Assembly: GCF_008629685.1 (NCBI RefSeq) | Contig: NZ_VWSF01000022.1 | Span: forward strand, 1 to 64,000 | Direction: 5' to 3' | DNA: 64,000 nucleotides | Source of the DNA: Adhaeribacter rhizoryzae | Lineage (GTDB): Bacteria > Bacteroidota > Bacteroidia > Cytophagales > Hymenobacteraceae | Shown: positions 1 to 7,865 of the stretch, piece after piece | How the letters are laid out: every line of letters starts with the position of its first letter | Numbering within the stretch: position 1 is the stretch's first letter | Translations under genes and position numbers: made by a program | The notes under the pieces: generated by a model | Databases searched by the model: none | Seen by the model: only the letters and a program-made list of their open reading frames with translations | What the model was told of the DNA's origin: nothing

Positions 1-617
1 GAGCGCACCAGCAAATGGGTCTGGTTGTCGGGCACTTGTAAAAACAACTCGCTAATGTCGCCTTCCCGGTCACAGATAATGGTCAACGCGCTGGCCTTTG
101 CCAACACCTGCTTACTGGCTTGAGCAGCCTGAATCCAGCGGTAGCTTTCTTTCTCTTCTATGGGCTGCTTTTGATACTGCCTTTGCTTTCTATCTGGCGC
201 CATTGCTTCTCTACTCCAGACCTGCACATGGCTGTAGCCCAGGCAGCGGCCAGTATCCGCTTGCACCACCAGCGAAGGATGCAGGAAAAAGCCTAAGGAC
301 TGCTTATCTCCAATCACCCCGAGCTGCTGCTGGTCGGAAATGTTGCGCCGGTTGCGTTCAAAGTTAGGTTGGGTCGTATCCTGAAATACTAAATAATGCG
401 CCCCCACCTCCACTTGCCGCCCACAGTCCGCTTGCAAGTACGAAATGATTTGACTGGTCTGCAAACGGGGGTTATGCAGCAGACGGTAGTAACTCCGCTG
501 CTCGGCTTCGCTCGCACTTAGCTGATGTATCACCACACTTTGCTTTTCTATTATCTTTTCTACTACTTGCTTGACCCGTCGCTCTATCCGAATATTGCTA
601 AATATTGCATCTGCCAT
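1..617 (-). CDS. IS4-family transposase, N-terminal 205 residues (cut by window edge)
   Basis: An uninterrupted minus-strand frame starts at an ATG at 617, immediately after an in-frame TAA (620-618), and runs off the left edge after about 205 codons. The translation has the two aspartate regions of the IS4/Tn5-type DDE fold: LVFQDTTQPNFE near residue 85 and ICDREGDISELF near residue 190. The second is the characteristic D-R-E-x-D-I segment of IS4-group transposases. The C-terminal part with the YREK glutamate lies outside the window, so integrity cannot be judged. A GGGGGT stretch just upstream of the ATG may act as ribosome binding site. I could not define the terminal inverted repeat, because the other end is missing. 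The family call is solid; the subgroup is not assigned. Confidence 0.85.
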   Translation of the reverse strand, partial: MADAIFSNIRIERRVKQVVEKIIEKQSVVIHQLSASEAEQRSYYRLLHNPRLQTSQIISYLQADCGRQVEVGAHYLVFQDTTQPNFERNRRNISDQQQLGVIGDKQSLGFFLHPSLVVQADTGRCLGYSHVQVWSREAMAPDRKQRQYQKQPIEEKESYRWIQAAQASKQVLAKASALTIICDREGDISELFLQVPDNQTHLLVR

Positions 618-1041
618 TTACCCCCAACAGCTCCCCGCTCCATTTTGTGTCCTAATCGTAGCCCTAAATTAGGGAAGGAGTTCGGCCGAACCAGAAAGTT
701 ACGGAATAGCTTTGTTGAGCTGACTTGTTAATTACTAACAATAATTTAGGCTTAGAAAAGCCGTAGCTACGAAGTAAACGACAGCAGTTTGGGCGATGAG
801 GGCCTTTCAGGTTTCCGGTGCGCAGCATTCCGACGGAGGAGGAAAGGAAAGATGAGCAGCCCGAATGACCAAACGGGGCCCCGCGGCCGGGAGCAAACTT
901 AGGCTTATAAATTCAGTTAGCACCCCAGCATTGAAAGATGTAATCTTTCAAAAGAAAGATCAAGTTATTTATGCCATATCATTAAGGAGCATTTGCATTG
1001 GGGATGTCCTTTTCTGTTTAATAAATTTTCGGGTTTACTAT
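618..1041. other. IS-flanking intergenic region with GC-rich segment
   Basis: Non-coding as far as I can see. It holds a short inverted repeat TTGTTA/TAACAA (727-743), then a segment much richer in GC than its surroundings (about 760-895, including GGGGCCCC and CCGCGG). The 9-mer TTAGGCTTA occurs on both sides of that segment, at 746-754 and 899-907. A small perfect hairpin (TTGAAAGAT / ATCTTTCAA, 931-951) sits 90 bp beyond the stop of the DUF294 gene and could be a weak terminator, though it lacks a U-tract. The IS end should lie in the left part of this interval. Confidence 0.5.
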
Positions 1042-2949
1042 TTACCCAAAAATATTGTTGGTGAAATTAATTCTGATTTTGCCCTGGAAATTGCGGATGG
1101 TTTTAAATATTTCGATAATGGTTACCTGCTCAATTTTGGTCAGGCTGGTAATATTCATGAAATTTTCGGGCTCGCGGTTATCGTTAATAATTAAGCTTGC
1201 TTGCTTTTTCAGGCGAAGGCTCATCAGGTAATAATACGATTGAATTAATTCCAAATATTCTGTTTCGGTAAATATTCCTTGCGCCTTTAAGGCATCCAGG
1301 CGCTCGCCGGTGTTGGTTAAAAATATCCGGTTTTTCAGCGCATAAACCCGCACCAAATCCACAATGGGCGTCATGGCTTTTTTAATATCGAAAACCTCCT
1401 GCGATCCTACGGTAAAGGTTTTAATATTTTTGAAAAACGTAAGCGGCGGCTCGTACTGCAAAGCATTATTGGCCATGTGGAAGAAAAGCTTTTCGTGCGG
1501 TTTTTGCAATTCCTCGTTCAGAAACTCCTGCAACTCATTTATAATGGTCACGTCGCCGTAGAGGTAGCGGCAATCGAAAAAGGTAGAAAACTTGATTACC
1601 GTTTCGGGTAAGCTTTCCTCCATCCAGCTAATATAATTGCGTTTCCAGTGCGATAGCGAATGGGTCCATTTGGGGTTCTTGGCCATGTAGCCGCCCGTAC
1701 AGTAACTAAAGCCAATATTATTCAGCCGCTCCGATACGGTATCGGCGAATTTTAAAAAATATTCCCGCACCAGTTCGCGTTGCTCGTTAGCTTTGTCTTC
1801 GTAAATAATGGCGTTATCCTGGTCGGTTTTGAGGGTTTGTTCTTTGCGGCCTTCGCTGCCCAGCACCATAAATACAAATTTAGCTGGCGGTGTACCCATT
1901 TCGGCAATTACGTCTTCTATTACTTTTAAGGCAATACTATCGGCTACGTTGGTAATTACCTGGTTCACAATTTCGGCTTTTACACCCCGGCCCAGCAACT
2001 GCGTTACAATTTCCGGCACCTTCTTCCATTTGCTTCTTAGCTCGTCGTCGCTCAGGGCCAGCTTTACCGATTGTATAAATACAAACGGCGATTGCGACTG
2101 CTCACTTAATAATTTATTCCGGCTGATTACCCCACGGTATTCACCATTTTCTTCTATCAGCAAATATTGGGTTTTGGTGCTAAACATCAGCAAGATGGCT
2201 TCGTACACAAACGCTTTGCACGGAATAGAAACAATGGGGTTATCCATAATGCTGGCTACGGGCAGGCGCGCATCTATTTGTTGGGCCACTACATTGTTCC
2301 GGAGGGTAATATCGGTTACGTAGCCAATTATTTTTTGCTGCGCATTTGTTACAAACAAACAACTTATCCGGTGTTCTCCCATTAGGCGGGCCGCTTCGTA
2401 AATGGGCGTATTGGTAACACACGAAATAATATTCCGGTATTCCACACTTTCCATTTTCCGGGAATATAACTGGTCGGTGGCAATATAATTTTCTTCGAAA
2501 AAAGTGGGGTGCTTCACAAAATGGGCAAAATCATCATCCATCATGCGGCGGCCAAACTCCTGGGTAAAATAATGAAAGAATTCTTCGTAAGCCTGGCAAA
2601 GCCCCCGGAAGTCGCGGCGGGGCAGAAAATAGACCTTGGTGCCTTTTTTGGCAATAACGGTGCGCAAAGATCTTTTCCGGTTTAGCAACACCGATACGCC
2701 GCCGTATAATTGCCCCGGATGCAGGTTTTCTAATATTCTTTTGTTTTGCTCGCTGTCGTAAAAAAAGGTTTCGTAAGCACCTGTTACAAGTATATCAACA
2801 CCCTTTAATTTGGTAACCTGCTGGTGGTAAATAACAGATTCTTTTTGGTGGGTTACTTCCTGAAGCAGATCGGCTACGCCTTCCAATACATCGTCGGGTA
2901 GTAAGTTAAAGGGGGCAACTTTTTTCAGAAACGAAACTCTATCGGTCAT
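1042..2949 (-). CDS. cNMP-binding / CBS pair / DUF294 nucleotidyltransferase-like signalling protein
   Basis: A 635-residue cytoplasmic protein. The N-terminal ~125 residues resemble a cyclic-nucleotide-binding beta-roll, followed by two CBS repeats (about 165-285) and the DUF294 nucleotidyltransferase-like domain with GSEGRKEQTLKTDQD near residue 365. That is the G-S-x-G-R-x-E-x-x-x-x-T-D-x-D pattern of the family. The C-terminal ~150 residues fit DUF294_C. I prefer the ATG at 2949 over the TTG two codons upstream, because it makes a 4-nt ATGA overlap with the stop of the upstream exonuclease gene, a clear sign of translational coupling. In many proteobacteria this architecture is paired with a similar exonuclease beside acetate-uptake genes. 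Its substrate is unknown; a regulatory nucleotidylation role is only inferred. Confidence 0.88.
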   Translation of the reverse strand: MTDRVSFLKKVAPFNLLPDDVLEGVADLLQEVTHQKESVIYHQQVTKLKGVDILVTGAYETFFYDSEQNKRILENLHPGQLYGGVSVLLNRKRSLRTVIAKKGTKVYFLPRRDFRGLCQAYEEFFHYFTQEFGRRMMDDDFAHFVKHPTFFEENYIATDQLYSRKMESVEYRNIISCVTNTPIYEAARLMGEHRISCLFVTNAQQKIIGYVTDITLRNNVVAQQIDARLPVASIMDNPIVSIPCKAFVYEAILLMFSTKTQYLLIEENGEYRGVISRNKLLSEQSQSPFVFIQSVKLALSDDELRSKWKKVPEIVTQLLGRGVKAEIVNQVITNVADSIALKVIEDVIAEMGTPPAKFVFMVLGSEGRKEQTLKTDQDNAIIYEDKANEQRELVREYFLKFADTVSERLNNIGFSYCTGGYMAKNPKWTHSLSHWKRNYISWMEESLPETVIKFSTFFDCRYLYGDVTIINELQEFLNEELQKPHEKLFFHMANNALQYEPPLTFFKNIKTFTVGSQEVFDIKKAMTPIVDLVRVYALKNRIFLTNTGERLDALKAQGIFTETEYLELIQSYYYLMSLRLKKQASLIINDNREPENFMNITSLTKIEQVTIIEIFKTIRNFQGKIRINFTNNIFG

Positions 2950-3644
2950 GGCCAAAGCAGAAACAAATAAGTTAAAAATGAAATTATTACCACCAAAGTA
3001 CTGCAGCCCCAGCCCGAAATAATATTGGTGGAGTTGGTTTGGGTTGTTTGTTGAGAGGCAATTTTTTCCGCACTAATATCGCCTATTTTTAGCATTTCGA
3101 AGAAACAGGCCGCAGTAGCAGTAGCATCTGTTAAAGCTTCGTGCTGGTTGCCCATATCTTCCTGAAATAATATATAATACAGGCGATCGAGGCGTAAATA
3201 TTTAGATTTTGGATTAGAAACGTATTTGGAAGTTGCCAGCATGGTACAAAATCTGGGCAGATCCTGCAACGGATTTTCCAGCCCGATGCGATAAAAATCG
3301 GCACCAATCATGTGAAAATCGAGTTGCATGTAATGAGCTACTACCAATGGCTGGTAATGCTGCAAATCGGCGGCGAGTTGGGTTAAAATAGTTTTTCGGC
3401 TTTCGCCGTGCTGGTGCAGAAACGCTTTAGAAATACCGTGAATGCGGTAAGCCCCCGGCGAAATCTCAAAATCGTTATCGTTAATATAGTGGCTTTCCCG
3501 TTTTATTTCCTGCCCGTCCTTCGTAAATATTACCCAGGCAATCTGCACCGAATAAGGCCAGTTATCTAAATCTGAATAAGGAATATCCCATTTTTTAGGC
3601 AGCCCGGAAGTTTCGGTATCTATAAACAGCAGGTAATCTCTCAC
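2946..3644 (-). CDS. DEDDh 3'-5' exonuclease (DnaQ/PolC-like) with C-terminal membrane segment
   Basis: A 232-residue exonuclease of the DNA polymerase III epsilon type. ExoI is FIDTETSGLP (residues 7-16), ExoII is in VAHYMQLDFHM (about 103-113) and ExoIII is HEALTDATATAAC (about 166-178), giving the D-E-D-H-D set. The last ~20 residues are strongly hydrophobic (CSTLVVIISFLTYLFLLWP), so the protein probably has a C-terminal tail anchor, unusual for an epsilon-like nuclease. Its stop overlaps the start of the DUF294 gene by 4 nt, so the two are made together. The upstream symporter gene ends before a strong terminator (3699-3730), so this pair should have its own promoter in the short gap 3645-3698. 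Confidence 0.87.
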   Translation of the reverse strand: MRDYLLFIDTETSGLPKKWDIPYSDLDNWPYSVQIAWVIFTKDGQEIKRESHYINDNDFEISPGAYRIHGISKAFLHQHGESRKTILTQLAADLQHYQPLVVAHYMQLDFHMIGADFYRIGLENPLQDLPRFCTMLATSKYVSNPKSKYLRLDRLYYILFQEDMGNQHEALTDATATAACFFEMLKIGDISAEKIASQQTTQTNSTNIISGWGCSTLVVIISFLTYLFLLWP

Positions 3645-3698
3645 AACAAAATTTAAGCTAAAACATACGCCAGGGTTTACCCAATGGTACGGGCGAAT

Positions 3699-3730
3699 AA
3701 AAAAAGCGGGCTGTTGCTGCCCGCTTTTTT
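3699..3730. terminator. bidirectional hairpin terminator after the arabinose operon
   Basis: GCGGGC (3706-3711) pairs with GCCCGC (3719-3724) around a 7-nt loop, flanked by A6 and T6. It starts 17 nt past the symporter stop on the minus strand and looks like a canonical intrinsic terminator in either direction. Confidence 0.9.
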
Positions 3731-3746
3731 ACTTAATTTATAAAAT

Positions 3747-5444
3747 TTACCAGAACCTAACGTATAGGGTGGTAATAATTAACATGGTAATAATAATTAA
3801 TACCAAGGTTGAATTAGAAACTTTAAACATAGATTTATCCAGGTCGAAAGCTTTCGGGTTAATTCTAGGGCCAGCTAAGCTTAAACCAATCATTACAATC
3901 ATGGTAAACATAAAGGCCAAGCCCATACAAATCAGGAACGGAATTTCGAAGCCGCCTTTGCCATTCGGGTAAGCCGTATACAAGAAAGTTTCGTTGCCGA
4001 ACCAGGCTGGCGCAAAGTTGTTAAATACCACCGATAAAATAAAGCCGGTTAACAGACCCGCAATGGCCGCTGTGCCGGTAGTCCGTTTCCAGAACATACC
4101 CAGTAAGAACATGGCAAATACTCCCGGGGAAATAAAGCCGGTATATTTCTGAATAAAGGTAAATCCACCTTCGCCGCCAATGCCCAGTAAATCGTCCCAG
4201 GTCAGGAAAATAGAGAACAGCATAGAAGCAATAATGGTTAGCTTTCCAATCCAGATCAGCTTCTTTTCGTTGGCGTCTTTGTTAATGTATTTGTGGTAAA
4301 TATCGAGGGTAAAAATAGTAGAGATACTATTGGCTTTACCCGCCAGCGAAGCCACAATGGCGGCGGTAAGAGCAGCTAAAGACAAACCTTTCATACCGGT
4401 AGGCAAGAAGCCCAGAATAGCAGAATAAGCGTTATCGGCGTTGAAGTTCCCGCCTGGTGCCATTTCTTCTTGTAAAGCGCCGTTTTTGTAAAGCACATAA
4501 GCCGCAATACCCGGTAACATTACAATAATCGGCATCATTAATTTAATTAAACCGGCAAATAAAATACCGGTACGGGCGGTGTGTAAGTTAGCACCTAAGG
4601 CTCTTTGGGTAATATATTGGTTACAGCCCCAGTAGTTTAGGTTTACAATCCACATACCGGCAAAATACATAGCAATGCCAGGCAGCATCAGGTATTTGTT
4701 AATATCAGCCTGCGAAGATTCAACCGTAGGTTTATCAATTATCATCCTAAAATGTTCAGGTGCATCTTTCATCAGCATGTTAAAGCCGGCAATTACATCG
4801 CTTCCCATGCCAAAACGTTCGCTTACTAAAGTTAAGGCCGTGTAAGTAGTGGCTAAACCACCTAAAATAAGCACAGTAACCTGAATAACATCGGTATAAC
4901 CAATTACGCTCATACCACCCAGGGTAATAATAATAGCAAAAAACGCCAGCAAAATAATAATCAGGTGAAAATTAGTGCCGCCGGCCAAGTTGCTGATGGC
5001 CAATGCGCCCAGGTAAAGAATAGAGGTAAGGTTTACAAACACGTACAAAAACAACCAGAAAACAGCCATAATTAAGGCTACGGTGCCGTTATACCGGGTT
5101 TGCAAAAACTGCGGCATGGTAAAAATTTTGTTTTTCAGGTAAACCGGAATAAACCATACAGCTACTATAATCAGCGCAATGGCGGCAATCCACTCGTAGG
5201 CGGCTACAGCAATACCCACCACAAATCCGTTACCGCTCATACCAATAAATTGCTCGGCCGAGATGTTGGAGGCAATAAGAGAAGCACCAATGGCCCACCA
5301 GGTGAGGGACCCTTCGGCGAGAAAATAATCTTTACTATCGGCGTTTACGTTGCGGTCGCGGCGGTAAACCCAAATGCCGTAACCTGCTACGACAATAAAG
5401 TAAACTATGAAAATTACATAATCAATGGTGGCGAATTTGCTCAT
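3747..5444 (-). CDS. sodium/sugar symporter, SSS family (SGLT-like), last gene of ara operon
   Basis: A 565-residue inner-membrane symporter with about 14 hydrophobic segments. The vSGLT-type signature is clear: ASLIASNISAEQFIGMSG near residue 55 (sodium site and the sugar-contacting Gln), NLNYWGCNQYITQRAL near 268, and AAIVASLAGKANSISTIF near 362 (sodium-site serine region). These favour a sugar over proline or acetate as substrate. It lies downstream of araA on the same strand, so L-arabinose is the likely cargo, although xylose or glucose cannot be excluded from sequence. A hairpin at 5507-5540 separates it from araA and may lower its expression relative to the catabolic genes. The start is the ATG at 5444. 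Confidence 0.92.
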   Translation of the reverse strand: MSKFATIDYVIFIVYFIVVAGYGIWVYRRDRNVNADSKDYFLAEGSLTWWAIGASLIASNISAEQFIGMSGNGFVVGIAVAAYEWIAAIALIIVAVWFIPVYLKNKIFTMPQFLQTRYNGTVALIMAVFWLFLYVFVNLTSILYLGALAISNLAGGTNFHLIIILLAFFAIIITLGGMSVIGYTDVIQVTVLILGGLATTYTALTLVSERFGMGSDVIAGFNMLMKDAPEHFRMIIDKPTVESSQADINKYLMLPGIAMYFAGMWIVNLNYWGCNQYITQRALGANLHTARTGILFAGLIKLMMPIIVMLPGIAAYVLYKNGALQEEMAPGGNFNADNAYSAILGFLPTGMKGLSLAALTAAIVASLAGKANSISTIFTLDIYHKYINKDANEKKLIWIGKLTIIASMLFSIFLTWDDLLGIGGEGGFTFIQKYTGFISPGVFAMFLLGMFWKRTTGTAAIAGLLTGFILSVVFNNFAPAWFGNETFLYTAYPNGKGGFEIPFLICMGLAFMFTMIVMIGLSLAGPRINPKAFDLDKSMFKVSNSTLVLIIITMLIITTLYVRFW

Positions 5445-5506
5445 GCCAGGAAATTACATTAAGGTGGATGGTTATAACTTTTTGGAGGGGTAATTTAGTT
5501 TAAAAA

Positions 5507-5540
5507 TTAATAGGCCTCCAAAAAAATCAGAGGCCTATTA
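5507..5540 (-). terminator. hairpin between araA and the symporter gene
   Basis: TAATAGGCCTC and GAGGCCTATTA form an 11-bp stem (5508-5518 / 5530-5540). On the minus strand it is followed by a U-rich tract, so it can act as a terminator or attenuator within the operon. Confidence 0.75.
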
Positions 5541-5548
5541 AAAAAATA

Positions 5549-7054
5549 TTAAAATCTTTTGTTTATCTGGTAAAACGCTTCGCTCCAGCGCAGCTCATTG
5601 CGGAACTGGTTAAGCCGGGTTTCTTTGTCAATCAGCACACATTCAATGTTAGCCATTTCGGCAAAATCCTGTAAATGCTCCGAAGTTAAATTCTGGCTGT
5701 AGCAAGTATGGTGGGCACCACCAGCCAAAATCCAGGCAGCAGCACCGGTTTTCATATCGGGTAGTGGTTTCCAAAGCACGCGCGCTACCGGCAGTTTTGG
5801 TAAATCGTGCTGCGGTTCTACAGCTTCTACTTCGTTTACCAACAGCCGGAAACGGTTGCCCATATCTACTACCGAAGCATTCAGGGCCGGACCACCCGCC
5901 ACGTTAAATACCAAACGTACCGGATCGGCTTTGCCGCCAATTCCCAATGGGTGCACTTCGCACGAAGGCTTGCCATTGGCAATAGATTCGTCTACTTCCA
6001 GCATGTGCGAGCCCAGTACCATGGCATTATTTGGCTCGAAGTGATAGGTGTAGTCTTCCATAAAAGCATTACCTCCCGGTAAGCCACTACCCATTACCTT
6101 CATGGCGCGTACCAAAGCTGCTGTTTTCCAGTCGCCTTCGCCGGCAAAACCGTAGCCTTTGCCCATCATGCGCTGCGACGCAATACCCGGTAACTGAGCC
6201 ATGCCGTGCAAATCTTCGAAAGTATCGGAGAAGCCTTTGTAGTTGCCGTCTTTTAAGAAAGCGTGTAAGCCTAATTCAATTTTAGCGGCTTCTCTTAACG
6301 ATGAATATTGGGCCCCACCTTTCCGCAAAGCTTCTACTACGGCGTAGCGCTCTTCGTATTCCTGGGTTAGCTGGTCAACTTCGCTGTCGCTAATCTGGTT
6401 AATAACTTTCACCAGGTCGCCGATGCCGTAGGTATTTACGGAGAAACCTAATTGCATTTCGGCTTCTACTTTATCGCCTTCGGTTACGGCTACGTAGCGC
6501 ATGTTATCGCCGAAACGCACAAATTTAGCGCCTTGCCAATCGTACCAACCAGCGGCAGCCCGGCTAAAAGTATTAATCTGGTCCAGTACTTCGGTATCTT
6601 GCCAGTGACCAACCACTACTTTGCGGTTAATGCGCATCCGCGATACCATAAAGCCAAATTCCCGGTCGCCGTGGGCACTTTGGTTCAGGTTCATAAAGTC
6701 CATATCAATAGAACTCCACGGAATATCGCGATTAAACTGGGTATGCAGGTGCAACAACGGTTTTTGCAATACTTTTAAGCCACCAATCCACATTTTGGCC
6801 GGCGAGAAAGTGTGCATCCAGGTAATAACACCAATACAATTAGGGGCTACATTCGCTTCCTGGCAAATCCGGAATATTTCTTCCGGCGATTTAACGGTAG
6901 GTTTAAAAACCACTCGTACCGAAATTTGCGGCGCCTCGTCGAAAGATTTGGCTATCTGCTGCGAATGCTCGGCAACTTGTTTCAGGGTTTCTTCGCCGTA
7001 TAAATCCTGGCTGCCGGTTATAAACCAGATTTCAAATTGTTTTAAGTCAACCAT
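5549..7054 (-). CDS. araA: L-arabinose isomerase
   Basis: A 501-residue protein, the usual length for AraA. It converts L-arabinose to L-ribulose in the cytoplasm with a divalent metal, normally Mn. The expected metal/catalytic residues are present in order: Glu in [14 protein letters not shown], Glu in [13 protein letters not shown], His in [10 protein letters not shown] and His in GGAHHTCYS. The N-terminal segment [18 protein letters not shown] is also typical. The gene follows araB and araD on the same strand after a 110-bp gap, completing the araBDA order. The stop codon is embedded in a TTTTAATATT context that recurs in this window. Confidence 0.97.
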   Translation of the reverse strand: MVDLKQFEIWFITGSQDLYGEETLKQVAEHSQQIAKSFDEAPQISVRVVFKPTVKSPEEIFRICQEANVAPNCIGVITWMHTFSPAKMWIGGLKVLQKPLLHLHTQFNRDIPWSSIDMDFMNLNQSAHGDREFGFMVSRMRINRKVVVGHWQDTEVLDQINTFSRAAAGWYDWQGAKFVRFGDNMRYVAVTEGDKVEAEMQLGFSVNTYGIGDLVKVINQISDSEVDQLTQEYEERYAVVEALRKGGAQYSSLREAAKIELGLHAFLKDGNYKGFSDTFEDLHGMAQLPGIASQRMMGKGYGFAGEGDWKTAALVRAMKVMGSGLPGGNAFMEDYTYHFEPNNAMVLGSHMLEVDESIANGKPSCEVHPLGIGGKADPVRLVFNVAGGPALNASVVDMGNRFRLLVNEVEAVEPQHDLPKLPVARVLWKPLPDMKTGAAAWILAGGAHHTCYSQNLTSEHLQDFAEMANIECVLIDKETRLNQFRNELRWSEAFYQINKRF

Positions 7055-7164
7055 TTTAAATTTTGTATGTTGATTATTATTCAGTTTTAAGGGGATAGGT
7101 ATACTAGTTATGGTTTAAAATCCGGATACCGATTTAAAAGAATATTAAAGCTTAGCGCGAAATA

Positions 7165-7863
7165 TTATTGACCGTAGTAAGAATTAGGACCATGCTTGCG
7201 CTCGAAGTGCTTGCGGATAAGCGAATCTTGCAAGCGCGGAACCTGCGGCCGAATTTGCTCGGTGAGGTAAGCCATGCGGGCAATTTCTTCTACTACCGCA
7301 CTGTTGTACACGGCCTTGGCGGCGTTTTTGCCCCAGGTAAATGGCGCGTGATTGCCTACCAATACCATTTCCACTTCTTCGTAGCTCATACCTTTATGCG
7401 CCAGGTAATCCATTATCTGAAAACCGGTCTGGTATTCGTAATTACCCTGAATCATCTCGTCGCTCATGGGCGGGGCGCAGGGAATATCTACCGTGTTGTG
7501 GTCGGCGTGGGTGGTACCGTAAATCGGAATATCGCGTTGGGCCTGCGCCCAGGCGGTGGCGTAAGTAGAGTGGGTGTGCACAATGCCGCCAATTTTTTCC
7601 CAGTGTTTGTACAATACGGCATGGGTTAAGGTATCGGAAGAGGGGCGGAGGGTGCCTTCTACAGTTTTACCTTCAAAATCCACGATTACCATTTTCTCCG
7701 GCGAGAGGTCTTCGTAAGGAACCCCGCTGGGTTTAATGGCGAAAACACCTTGGCTCCGGTCGGCGGCGCTCACGTTACCAAAAGTAAATAATACCAGCCC
7801 CAGTTTGGGCAATTGCATGTTGGCTTCGTAAGCCTCCTGCTGAATATGCGCGTATTTGCTCAT
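7165..7863 (-). CDS. araD: L-ribulose-5-phosphate 4-epimerase
   Basis: A 232-residue class II aldolase/adducin-fold protein, the standard AraD length. It epimerises L-ribulose 5-phosphate to D-xylulose 5-phosphate, which enters the pentose phosphate pathway. The zinc ligands are visible as HTHS near residue 97 and LVGNHAPFTWG near residue 170, with the THADH / DIP segment typical of AraD between them. The start ATG (7863) lies 2 nt after the araB stop, so the two are almost certainly translationally linked. UlaF/SgbE-type ascorbate epimerases share the fold, but the araB/araA context settles the call. Confidence 0.96.
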   Translation of the reverse strand: MSKYAHIQQEAYEANMQLPKLGLVLFTFGNVSAADRSQGVFAIKPSGVPYEDLSPEKMVIVDFEGKTVEGTLRPSSDTLTHAVLYKHWEKIGGIVHTHSTYATAWAQAQRDIPIYGTTHADHNTVDIPCAPPMSDEMIQGNYEYQTGFQIMDYLAHKGMSYEEVEMVLVGNHAPFTWGKNAAKAVYNSAVVEEIARMAYLTEQIRPQVPRLQDSLIRKHFERKHGPNSYYGQ

Positions 7864-7865
7864 TA

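Noticed and set aside
931-951. Intrinsic terminator for the DUF294 gene
   Set aside because: The hairpin is perfect but short, 90 bp away and lacks a U-tract on the minus strand, so it is mentioned only as weak.
865-1194. 109-codon plus-strand ORF
   Set aside because: Its second half is antisense to the end of the DUF294 gene and the first part is the GC-rich non-coding segment; no recognisable protein features.
1808-2323. 171-codon plus-strand ORF
   Set aside because: Antisense shadow within the conserved DUF294/CBS coding sequence.
5100-5462. 120-codon plus-strand ORF over the symporter start
   Set aside because: Antisense to the first membrane segments of the symporter, whose sodium-site motif fixes the coding strand.
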